A stretch of 60,775 bases of DNA, taken from NCBI RefSeq assembly GCF_008369105.1, contig NZ_VINQ01000021.1, positions 1-60,775 on the forward strand, given 5' to 3'. A program made the position numbers and the translations under genes. The stretch comes from Aquicoccus porphyridii (GTDB lineage: Bacteria > Pseudomonadota > Alphaproteobacteria > Rhodobacterales > Rhodobacteraceae). How positions within the stretch are numbered: position 1 is the first letter of the stretch; the number at the start of each line of letters is the position of its first letter. Of the stretch, positions 52,697-60,628 are shown piece after piece. A model generated the notes under the pieces. That model did no database searches. It was not told the origin of the DNA and saw only the letters and a list, made by a program, of their open reading frames with translations.

Positions 52697-53717
52697 CTAC
52701 TCCGCCGCCAGCCCGCCCGATGCCTCGTCCTGCGGTGCCGTCGGCTCCGCGGCCGCATCCGGCTCATCGGTCCCATGGCGCGCCTGCTGCTCCATCGCCT
52801 CTTCCATTCTGGCGGTGTTGATGACCAGCTCGAACTGCTCGAGGAATTCCGGCGTATTGCGATCAAGCCACGACCTGACTGCCTCATTGGCCACAAGCTT
52901 GGTCAGATAGCCCTTCGCGACGACCAGGTTGAGCAGTTCCGAGCCATAACTCTTCTCGGCATCCTTGTACATTTCCTGGACCTGGGTCATTTCGCGTTCG
53001 AGCTTGACGATCTGTTCCAGTGGATCGCCCTTGGACTCTTCCGGCTTGGGCGGCGGTAATGCTGTTCGCGGTAATCATCAACTCCACCGCCTCGACCTGC
53101 CGGGTGGCCTTCATCTTGCGCAGGTGCCGAGTCACATCCGGCGTGAACTGATGGCCGTTCAGCAACTCCCTGGCGCGCGGGCAGATGCCATGCAGCAGGT
53201 TGATCCGGCTATTGATGGTCGAGAGGCTCACACTGAAGGCGCGTGCCAGCCGGTCCTTGCTGACGCCCTTGTCGATGGCACGGCGCAGCATGTAATGCTC
53301 CTGCATGATCGAGAGCCGATTGATCCGCTGGTTGTAGGTGTAGGTCTCGAAGTCCCGGGCGATGAGGCAGGGCGCCACATCATGGCCCAGTTCCTTGAGC
53401 GCCAGCACGCGTAGATTGCCTTCAAGCAGCAGGAAGCCTACGGCGTCCGGATCGGGCTTGATCACGGAGAACGGCTCGATCAGCCCGATCTCGCGGATCA
53501 AGGAGACGATCTGCTTGAACATGCGCGTGGTCATCACCCCATCGGCGGCCTTTTTCGAGGGCATCAGCTCGTCGATCGGAATCTGGTAGGTCTCCAGATC
53601 AAAGCCCAGCGTCAGGTTCAGCGGCGCCGTGGGGTAGTCGGGTGCTCCGTCCGCCTCGACGTCGGGCGGCGGGAAGGCGCCAGGGTAGATCGGTGCAATG
53701 GCGTTCGTGTCAGTCAT
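52697..53717 (-). pseudogene. RepB/ParB-like protein 2, frameshifted
   Basis: ATG 53717 (after GGAGCCTGAC) starts MTDTNAIAPIYPGAFPPPDV, then FDLETYQIPIDELMPSKKA, IREIGLIEPFSVIKPDPDA and LLLEGNLRVLALKELGHDV, a ParB N-terminal domain, followed by KDRLARAFSVSLSTINSRIN, the helix-turn-helix. At about 53048-53060 (a CCG repeat) the frame changes; the other frame gives PKPEESKGDPLEQIVKLERE and EKSYGSELLNLVVAKGYLTK to 52697. Total about 340 residues. The second half can still be read from an internal start. It lies one base after the partner RepB-like gene. Confidence 0.75.
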
Positions 53718-53718
53718 G

Positions 53719-54609
53719 TCAGGCTCCTTGGTCAGCGGTTTCAATGCAGTCGGCGAGGTATTTGGGCAGCGTGTCGAGCCCTTCGGCGCGCAGGAGCGTG
53801 ACGAAGTTCTCATCGGCGTAGTGCGATTTCAGGCCCTCGACCACCAGCAGAAGCAGCTGATGCGCGTGCTCGGCCTTCAGCACCATCTTGTGCTGTCGGG
53901 CGACCTCCTTCTGGTAGGTCTTGACCAGCGAATGCGCCGAGTTCGACAGCTTGGGCCGCGAGGTGGCTTTCGGGCCCTTTTCGCGGCGCTTTTCCACGAG
54001 GCGCTTGGCGTCGGTCAGCTCGTGGCCCTTGAGGTGGCCGGTCTTGTAGGCTTCCTCCAACATCTCGCCGAGATCGTCGTCATCGTTCTTGGCGCGCGCG
54101 ATCTCCAGCGCGGCCGTGAGCGGGATAGTGTTGTTCTGGACCGCCTCGATCAGCCGTTCCTCGCCCTTCTCCAGCAGGAAGACGATGTCGCGCACGTATT
54201 TCTGCGACAGCCCGGTGCGCTGAACGATGTCCTCGATGGTGTAATCGCGCGCCAGCAGAAGTGCGATGTCGGCCAGGGTCTCCAGCGGGCGATGGCCGCG
54301 CCGGGCGATGTTGTCGGCCAGCGACATGATGAAGGCGTCCTCATCGCTCACAGAGACCACCAGCGCCGGGATATAGGTCTCGCCCAGCAGGCGGAAGGCA
54401 TTGAGCCGCCCCTGGCCAAAGACCAGCAGATAGGCGGACGCGCTGTCGGCGCCTTCGCGCTCGCTCACGGTGATCGGTTTTTTCAGGCCGATGCTGCGGA
54501 TGTTTTCAACGATCTCCTCGAAGACCTTCACGTTGCGGTCGCTCGAGTTGAGCACCTCGATCCTCTCGATTGGCACCATCACCACGCTGTCGGGTGTGTC
54601 AGGACTCAT
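53719..54609 (-). CDS. RepB/ParB-like protein 1 (RepB family, intact)
   Basis: The 296-residue protein has MVPIERIEVLNSSDRNVKVF, IGLKKPITVSEREG and LLVFGQGRLNAFRLLGE, the ParB/RepB N-terminal domain. DEDAFIMSLADNIARRGHRP and YTIEDIVQRTGLSQKYVRDI form box II and the helix-turn-helix. The C-terminal half (LTAALEIARAKNDDDDLGEM) is the RepB-family extension. It is not part of the repABC operon 41 kb away. With the second RepB-like gene and the recombinase downstream of it in position, it looks like a three-gene cassette. Confidence 0.85.
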   Translation of the reverse strand: MSPDTPDSVVMVPIERIEVLNSSDRNVKVFEEIVENIRSIGLKKPITVSEREGADSASAYLLVFGQGRLNAFRLLGETYIPALVVSVSDEDAFIMSLADNIARRGHRPLETLADIALLLARDYTIEDIVQRTGLSQKYVRDIVFLLEKGEERLIEAVQNNTIPLTAALEIARAKNDDDDLGEMLEEAYKTGHLKGHELTDAKRLVEKRREKGPKATSRPKLSNSAHSLVKTYQKEVARQHKMVLKAEHAHQLLLLVVEGLKSHYADENFVTLLRAEGLDTLPKYLADCIETADQGA

Positions 54610-54682
54610 CGGCCGGCCTCCTTGTCTTGATGGTATTCATGGTTCGTTCACCTCGCTGGTTGCGTTGATTTCGCGCCCCCCA

Positions 54683-56354
54683 TCACAGAAGGATCCCCAC
54701 GCGCTCGGCCATGCTGTAGAAAAAGCCGAGATCCTCGAAGCGGAAGGCCTCGAAGGCGATGGAGGTGCGGTTGCATAGGCGGATTTCCTGCCGGGGCAGA
54801 TCGACCCAGGGCAGCAGGTAATAGTCGAGCTCGCCCGCGTTCATCGGATCGAGCCGCACCGCCAGTGTGACATCCTCGTGATAGCGCATCGGGTCGAACC
54901 GGATGCGCCAGCGCAGCCGCCCGTCGCCCATGGGCTGACAGCGCGCCAGAACCAAGCTGACGATTAGCTCGTCATTGATGTGAGCAGATCCGTCTTCGGG
55001 TCGCGCTGCACATGGCCACCCACATCGGCAATCGCCGCCGCGGTGCGTTCAATGATTTCCGGGTGCAGGGCGCGCAGACGTTTGTTGAGCGCGATGCGCT
55101 CATGATCGTGGTCCGTGCGATAGCCGATCATCTCGTAGGCCCGCGACAGTGAGCCGAAGCGGGATCGGTAAGTTGCGGCAGACGGCATGTCATCGGCCTG
55201 ATCAATCAGAACCTCGGAGAGCTGGCCCGCGTCCGCGTAGAGACGCTTGAGGTGGTCCAGCAGCTCCTCGTCCGAAAGACGGGCCGAGCGCGCGGTGATG
55301 ATCTCCTGCGCGGTCATGAAAAACTCGAGCGGCACGATCCCGTCGAAAGCGCCTTCCTTACGCACCCACATGTCCGGCGGGTTGTCGACATGCAGCTTTT
55401 TCAGCTTGAAGGAGCTGCGGTTGTAAACGTTGTTGCCGATGTATTTCTCATTGGTCAGGACGGTGCGCACCGTGCTGGGTGTCCAGGACCGGTCGAGATC
55501 TGTCGCCACGCCGCTCTCGTTCAGCCGGTCGGCGATCTCGCGGAAGGACAGGTCCTCTTCGATCAGCCAGCGGTACATCTTGTTCACCCAGGCCACCTCT
55601 TCGTCGGGCCCGGGCATCAGGATGACGCGGTCGGTCTGCAGCGACTTGTGGTCGCCGCGCTTCAGCTCGCCCTTGATCTCGCCGCGCTCGTCTACCAGCA
55701 CGCGGCGCAACCCGAAGCCGGCGGTGCCGCCTTGGCGGTAGCCCATCTCGATCAGACGGCACTGGCCGGCAATGACCTTGACCGACAGCTCGCGGCTGTA
55801 TTCGCCGGCCATGGCGCGCTTGACGCCCTTGACGATGGTGGAGACGGGCGAGCCGTCATTCTCGAACTCCTCGGCGCAATAGGCGACCTGAATCCCGGCG
55901 CGCTTGCAGATGTATCCGTAATAGGCGGACTCATCGGCATCCTAAAACCGCCCCCAACGGCTGACGTCATAGAACAGGATAGTGTTGAACTCGGCGGTCC
56001 CGGATTCGTCGTCGGCGATCAGCTGCTTGAGAGAGGCGCGGCCCCGATCGAAAGCCCGCTCTTGCCGTCGTCGGCGTAGGTCTTGATGATCTCGATGCCG
56101 CGCTGTTCGGCATAATCCTCGATGATCTTGGCCTGGTTCCGGGTGGAATACTGCTGGTGCTCGGTCGACAAGCGCACATATTGCGCCGCCCGAAACTCTG
56201 CCTGTTGCGCCCCGCTGCCGTCCAACTCGGTCTCTGATGCCCGAAATTGCGTCAGGGGACGTTTGCGTGGGTGGCAGGGTTTATCAAGTCGAGAGTGGGA
56301 ATTCCTGCAGGATATCAATGCGCTAAGGGGAGATCGCCGCGCCGTGTTCATCAA
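54683..56354 (-). pseudogene. Large serine recombinase, multiply broken
   Basis: Pieces in three frames form one protein of about 520 residues. N-terminal FRAAQYVRLSTEHQQYSTRN holds the catalytic Ser. One G is missing in a run at 56042-56045 (DDGKSGLSIG then GRASLKQLIADDESGTAEFN after shift). A TAG at about 55942 replaces Gln in DVSRWGRFQDADES. The middle is open (GYRQGGTAGFGLRRVLVDER, NEKYIGNNVYNRSSFKLKK). Near 54980 one base is lost again (DLLT then INDELIVSLVLARC), and the C-terminus DYYLLPWVDLPRQEIRLCN follows to 54683. A 90-residue frame at the end is thus its tail, not a separate gene. Confidence 0.8.
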
Positions 56355-56436
56355 AGCGTCACATCAGTTCGGCAAACCCGGCTTGCAAGTGCTCGAATTT
56401 GAGCGATACATGGGGGCAACGACAGAAGGGGGAGCA

Positions 56437-56949
56437 ATGACGGGACACGAGCGCGGTACAAGCTGGTTTCTGGCGCAGTTGAAACCGAACTGCGCCAGAA
56501 TTGCGGACAAGCACCTCACACGGCAGGGCTTCCGGACCTTACTGCCGCTCGAAGAGGAAACGCGGCAGCGCAATGGCAAGTTCGTCACCGCCGATCGGCC
56601 GCTGTTTCCGGGCTACATATTCGTCGCCTTCGATGCGGCTCGCGGCCTCTGGCGGCAGGTCAACTCGACCTACGGCATCACGCGGCTGGTCAGCTTCGGC
56701 AGGGAACCGACGGCGGTCCCGCTTGATCTGGTCTCACAAATCATGCTGCGCTGCGACGCCGACGGAAAGCTGCTGCCCCCGAAGGTGCTCAAGCCCGGCG
56801 ATCAGGTTGCGCTGACCAAGGGCCCCTTCGCCAACTTCGTGGCCGAGGTCGAAAAGATCGCGCCGGACCGCCGCGTCTGGGTGTTGATGGAGATCATGGG
56901 CGGGCAGAAACGGGTGGCCCTAGGGGCCGACCAGTTGCGGACGATTTAA
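56437..56949 (+). CDS. NusG/RfaH-like transcription antiterminator
   Basis: The protein has 170 residues from ATG 56437, preceded by GGGGGAGCA. TSWFLAQLKPNCARIADKHL starts the NGN domain, followed by PLFPGYIFVAFDAARGLWRQ and GITRLVSFGREPTAVPL. The C-terminal KOW domain is LKPGDQVALTKGPFANFVAE and WVLMEIMGGQKRVALGADQL. Specialised NusG paralogues of this kind load on RNA polymerase at long polysaccharide operons and prevent early termination. It lies before galE and galU. A diverged 3' copy is at 58992-59072. Confidence 0.88.
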   Translation: MTGHERGTSWFLAQLKPNCARIADKHLTRQGFRTLLPLEEETRQRNGKFVTADRPLFPGYIFVAFDAARGLWRQVNSTYGITRLVSFGREPTAVPLDLVSQIMLRCDADGKLLPPKVLKPGDQVALTKGPFANFVAEVEKIAPDRRVWVLMEIMGGQKRVALGADQLRTI

Positions 56950-56989
56950 TGCGGGCAGCGATGGCGCGGGTATTGGAAGGGCCGAAGTC

Positions 56990-57973
56990 ATGACGCATGT
57001 TTTGGTGACAGGCGGCGCGGGGTATATCTGCTCGCACGCCTGCAAGCTCCTGGCGCACCAAGGGTATGTGCCGGTGACCTTCGACAGCCTCGTGACCGGC
57101 TGGGTGCGTGCCGTGAAGTTCGGCCCCTTCGTGGAGGGCGATCTGCTGGACCGTGATGCGCTGGATGCCGCCTTCGCAGAATACGAACCTGTCGCCGTGA
57201 TGCATTTCGCGGCCCTGAGGCAGGTGGGCGAGGCGACGCGAGAGCCCGGGCGCTACTGGCGCAACAACGTGCAGGGCTCGCTCAACCTGGTTGAGGCCAT
57301 GGTGGAGGCGGGCTGCAGGCACATGGTGTTCTCCTCGACCTGCGCGACCTACGGGGATCAGGATGGCGTTGTCCTCGACGAGCAGAGCCAGCAGCTGCCG
57401 CTGAATGCATATGGCGGCTCCAAGCGGGCCGTCGAAGACATCCTGCGCAACTTTATTGCCAGCCATGGTCTCGAAGCGGTGGTGTTTCGATATTTCAACG
57501 TTGCGGGCGCGGACGTTGAAGCCGAGATCGGTGAATGGCACCAGCCCGAAACCCACTTGATACCCGTCATGATCGAAGCCGCCGCCGGCGCGCGCGTTGC
57601 CCTGACGATGCACAGCACGGATTCTCCCACGCCCGATGGCACCTGTGTGCGCGACTATGTCCATGCGATGGATCACGCTGCCGCACACGCCAAAGGCCTG
57701 GAATGGCTGCTCGAAGGCAAAGGGAGCCGGGTGTTCAACCTAGGAACAGGGACGGGATTCTCGGTGAAGGAGATCATTGCCGAATGCAATGCTGCCACCG
57801 GGCATGACGTCCCGCACAGCTTTGGCCCCAGACGGGCCGGAGACTGTGCTGCCCTGGTCTCTGGCAGCCGCCGGGCGGCCGAAGAGCTCGATTGGCGCCC
57901 CGAGCGCTCAACGCTGCCGCACATGATCGCCGATGCCTGGCGCTTGTACCGAGTCGGTGGGTATTCCGGATAG
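56990..57973 (+). CDS. galE: UDP-glucose 4-epimerase
   Basis: The 327-residue protein begins [20 protein letters not shown]. The expected motif is GGAGYIGSH, so the third glycine of the NAD-binding GxxGxxG is Cys (TGC for GGC). The rest fits GalE: VMHFAALRQVGEATREPGRY, FSSTCATYGDQDG, catalytic AYGGSKRAVEDIL, FRYFNVAGADVEAEIGEWH and VRDYVHAMDHAAAH. It would interconvert UDP-glucose and UDP-galactose. The Gly-to-Cys change could weaken NAD binding; it may also be a sequencing error. Confidence 0.9.
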   Translation: MTHVLVTGGAGYICSHACKLLAHQGYVPVTFDSLVTGWVRAVKFGPFVEGDLLDRDALDAAFAEYEPVAVMHFAALRQVGEATREPGRYWRNNVQGSLNLVEAMVEAGCRHMVFSSTCATYGDQDGVVLDEQSQQLPLNAYGGSKRAVEDILRNFIASHGLEAVVFRYFNVAGADVEAEIGEWHQPETHLIPVMIEAAAGARVALTMHSTDSPTPDGTCVRDYVHAMDHAAAHAKGLEWLLEGKGSRVFNLGTGTGFSVKEIIAECNAATGHDVPHSFGPRRAGDCAALVSGSRRAAEELDWRPERSTLPHMIADAWRLYRVGGYSG

Positions 57974-58033
57974 CCTAGCGCTGGCACTACCTTAGACTTT
58001 CACAGACGAAACACCCTTTAGAAAGATCCCCAT

Positions 58034-58858
58034 ATGCCCCCCATTCGCAAAGCTGTTTTCCCTGTCGCCGGTTTCGGCACCCGATTTTTGCCCGCCACCA
58101 AGGCCATGCCGAAGGAGTTGCTGCCCATCGTCGACAAGCCGCTCATTCAATACGCCGTCGACGAGGCAATTGCCGCGGGCATCGATACGCTGATCTTCGT
58201 GACCGGGCGCAACAAGCGCGCGATCGAGGACCATTTCGACAGCAATCCGGAACTCGAAGCCGCCTTGCGCGCCAAGGGCAAAACCGAGCAGGCGGACATG
58301 GTTCACAGCATCCTGCCGCAGGGCGTGGAATGCATCTTTGTCCGCCAGCCCGTGCAGCTTGGTCTTGGCCACGCCGTTCTCTGCGCCGAACGTGCGGTCG
58401 GCAATGATCCCTTCGCGGTGCTGCTGGCCGATGACTTTCTGACCTACGATGGTGCGGGTGTGACCGCTGATCTGGTCAAAGCCTACGAGGCGGCCGGTCA
58501 AATACAGCTTTCTGTCATGGAGGTGAACGGACCGGACATCTCCAAATATGGTGTGGTCCAACCAGCCAATCGAGCTGGCAGCGTCGAAGGCCTGGTCGAA
58601 AAGCCCCACTTCGAGGACGCGCCGTCCAACCTCGCGTCGATCGGGCGCTACGTTCTGACAGCGGATATTTTCGAGACGTTGCGCGACCAGGGCCCGGGCG
58701 CGGGAGGGGAAATTCAACTTGCTGACGCCATCAACACACAAGCGGCCGCAGGTCACGTCGAGGCCGTGACGCTCCGCGGCCAGCGGTTTGACTGCGGCTC
58801 GGTCAAGGGATACCTTGACGCGATCACGCATGTGGCGCAGCGCGATGGTTTTGTTTGA
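58034..58858 (+). CDS. galU: UTP-glucose-1-phosphate uridylyltransferase
   Basis: The 274-residue protein has KAVFPVAGFGTRFLPATKAM and PKELLPIVDKPLIQYAVDEA, the nucleotide-binding loop of GalU, VRQPVQLGLGHAVLCAERAV, PFAVLLADDFLTYDG (metal-binding Asp) and VVQPANRAGSVEGLVEKPHF. It makes UDP-glucose, the precursor used by Ugd and GalE of this locus. ATG 58034; full length for the family. It follows galE by 60 bases on the same strand. Confidence 0.95.
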   Translation: MPPIRKAVFPVAGFGTRFLPATKAMPKELLPIVDKPLIQYAVDEAIAAGIDTLIFVTGRNKRAIEDHFDSNPELEAALRAKGKTEQADMVHSILPQGVECIFVRQPVQLGLGHAVLCAERAVGNDPFAVLLADDFLTYDGAGVTADLVKAYEAAGQIQLSVMEVNGPDISKYGVVQPANRAGSVEGLVEKPHFEDAPSNLASIGRYVLTADIFETLRDQGPGAGGEIQLADAINTQAAAGHVEAVTLRGQRFDCGSVKGYLDAITHVAQRDGFV

Positions 58859-58907
58859 GCGGGCGGGGTATTGCTGACCGGCGTGACGGTGAAATAGCGG
58901 CGGCCGG

Positions 58908-58991
58908 TCAGCGCCCGGTCAGGCAATAGGCAAGCTGCCCGACATGCTCGCGGATCGCGGTATTCAGCACAGACAGGCTTCCCATGAGGTT
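58908..58991 (-). pseudogene. YdcF/DUF218 3' remnant (copy 1)
   Basis: The minus strand encodes ANLMGSLSVLNTAIREHVGQ and LAYCLTGR then TGA, matching the tail of the larger ydcF fragment near 60192 (NLEVLNIAIKEWVGRLAYRL) at moderate identity. Only about 28 codons remain. It ends directly at a nusG-like remnant on the other strand. Confidence 0.65.
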
Positions 58992-59072
58992 CGCCGCGTC
59001 TGGGTCTTGATGGAGATCATGTGCGGGCAGGAACAGGTGGCCGTAGGGGCCGACCAGTTGCGGACGATTTAA
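58992..59072 (+). pseudogene. NusG-like gene 3' remnant
   Basis: RRVWVLMEIMCGQEQVAVGA then DQLRTI and TAA closely repeats the end of the intact gene at 56437-56949 (RRVWVLMEIMGGQKRVALGA). Only 27 codons are left. It is evidence of a duplicated or recombined EPS locus. Confidence 0.7.
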
Positions 59073-59126
59073 GGCGGAAACGCCCGGACCTTCCGTGCTT
59101 ACAAGGCTCTTGAAAATCTGTAACCC

Positions 59127-59447
59127 ATGGGCTACACACTGTTATGTTGCGTAATCAGGCAAACAGACGCCTTCTCGACATGGCTGCGAGGCTTGCGAGA
59201 CCAGCGCGCAAAGCAAAAGATCATCGGACGGCTGCAGCGCCTGAAGTTCGGGCATTTCGGCGACGCTGAACCAATAGGGCGCGCTGTCAGTGAGCTTCGT
59301 ATCCACGAAGGGAAAGGCTATCGCGTCTAATTTCGCCATCAAGGGGATGTGCTCATCCTCCTGCTTTGTGGAGGGGACAAGAAGAGCCAGAAGAGAAACA
59401 TCGCTCGGGCGCATCGCCTTTGGAAGGAGCCAGGAAATGACGCATGA
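59127..59447 (+). pseudogene. RelE/HigB-type toxin with an internal TAA
   Basis: The frame reads FSTWLRGLRDQRAKQKIIGR, LQRLKFGHFGDAEPIGRAV and SELRIHEGKGYRV, then TAA, then FRHQGDVLILLLCGGDKKSQ and KRNIARAHRLWKEPGNDA. Intact proteins of this phage-derived Gp49/HigB group have GYRVYF, so a Tyr codon (TAT or TAC) became TAA. The catalytic arginines and the last strands are lost. The true end is at 59447, overlapping the antitoxin start. Confidence 0.75.
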
Positions 59448-59716
59448 AATTACAGATTTTGATCCGGCAGAGTATCTCGACAATGATGAAATGATCGCTG
59501 GATACCTTTCGGATGCACTGGAAACGCAAGATCCCGCATTTATCGCCGATGCAATTGGTGTTGTTGCGCGGGCGAAACGTGGCTGAGGACGCGGGAGTAA
59601 GCCGTGAGAGCCTGTATCGTGCTCTGAGTGCAAGCGGGAACCCCGAGTTCGGCACCGTTCTCAAGGTTTTGGCCTCGCTCAACATCAAGTTGATTGCACA
59701 GTCTGAGGGCGCGTAA
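59437..59716 (+). pseudogene. Antitoxin of the RelE/HigB-type pair, frameshifted
   Basis: ATG 59437 starts MTHEITDFDPAEYLDNDEMI and AGYLSDALETQDPAFIADAI, then the frame is lost after ARAK. In another frame VAEDAGVSRESLYRALSASG and NPEFGTVLKVLASLNIKLIA continue to 59716. The second part is the helix-turn-helix of the addiction-module antidote family. A short deletion near 59575-59583 explains the shift. Both partners of the module are therefore inactive. Confidence 0.75.
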
Positions 59717-59786
59717 ACGCAGCATACGGTAGCGCCGGCGACGCTTACCGTGTCGACTGCGAGCATTAGGCTGAGGAGCATGGAAA

Positions 59787-60086
59787 ATGATCTCGAGAGA
59801 TCGCAAGCGCTGCCCGACGCATCCGGGTGAATTTCTGCGGGACGATATCTTGCCGAGCATGGAGTACAGCAAAACGCAGCTCGCCAAGATGCTTGGCATC
59901 TCTCGGCGGCATTTCGATGACATCGTAAATGAATAGAAGCCCGTCAGTGCACCAGTCGCGGCGAGACTGGGAACGCACTTCGGAAATGGATCATTGTTCG
60001 GGATCCGGATGCAAGGCGCATATGACGCATGGCATGCCGAACGGGAAATCGATGTCAGCCAGGTGCCAACGTTGAATGTGGCGTAG
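59787..60086 (+). pseudogene. higA: HigA-type antitoxin with an internal TAG
   Basis: ATG 59787 opens MISRDRKRCPTHPGEFLRDD and ILPSMEYSKTQLAKMLGISR, then RHFDDIVNE and TAG (59934-59936), then KPVSAPVAARLGTHFGNGSL and FGIRMQGAYDAWHAEREIDV. The family has NEKRPV or NEQKPV here, so CAG to TAG is likely. The partner HigB toxin gene is not present. It would be an orphan even if intact. Confidence 0.7.
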
Positions 60087-60130
60087 GGCAGGTCGAGCCT
60101 GTGACACTCCGCGGCCAGCAGTTTGTCGAT
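60087..60130 (+). pseudogene. galU 3' remnant
   Basis: GQVEPVTLRGQQF matches GHVEAVTLRGQRF near the end of intact galU (residues about 249-261). It is followed after about 60 bases by a converging ydcF fragment, which is the same order as galU and ydcF copy 1. Confidence 0.5.
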
Positions 60131-60191
60131 TGGTACCGCGGCTGGAACGGAAGCGCGAGATGATGCGCCGTGGCTTGGAGCGATCTGGGCT

Positions 60192-60626
60192 TTAGCGACC
60201 GGCGAGCCGATACGCCAGTCGCCCGACCCACTCCTTGATTGCGATATTCAACACCTCGAGATTGCCAACAAGGCCCCAGCCAATACCTGCGCTGAAACGC
60301 CCTGTGCGAAAATCTACGGGGTGGGGCGTGATCGCGCCCCAACCGGCGGCCTCGAAGTTGGCAAGCGCGCGCCCCATGTGAAACTCGCTGGTAACCAGAA
60401 TTCAGGTCTCACCCGGGGCAGGGCCGGCCACATCGTAGGAAAACCGGGCGTTCTCGGCCGTGTTCTGGGACTGCTCTTCCCAATTGGTCCGGTCTGGATC
60501 GATGCCCAGCGAAACGATGAAATCCACCGCCACGCTGTGAACGGTCGGGCGCCCGATCACCGTGTTGCGCAAGCGCCCACTGCCACCAGAAAACAGCAAC
60601 CTGGCATCGGGATGCTCAATGGCCAA
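60192..60626 (-). pseudogene. YdcF/DUF218 C-terminal fragment with an internal TGA
   Basis: The minus strand reads LAIEHPDARLLFSGGSGRL, VDFIVSLGIDPDRTNWEEQS, QNTAENARFSYDVAGPAPGE and then TGA where ETW-ILVTS is expected (TGG to TGA), then ILVTSEFHMGRALANFEAAG and FRTGRFSAGIGWGLVGN to TAA. The N-terminal half is missing: IS21 sequence begins at 60629. A matching N-terminal half is at 28816-29116. Confidence 0.75.
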
Positions 60627-60628
60627 CG

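Noticed and set aside
54683-54955. A separate 90-residue gene after the recombinase
   Set aside because: Removing one base near 54980 fuses it to the recombinase in the order expected for the family C-terminus, so it is part of that pseudogene.
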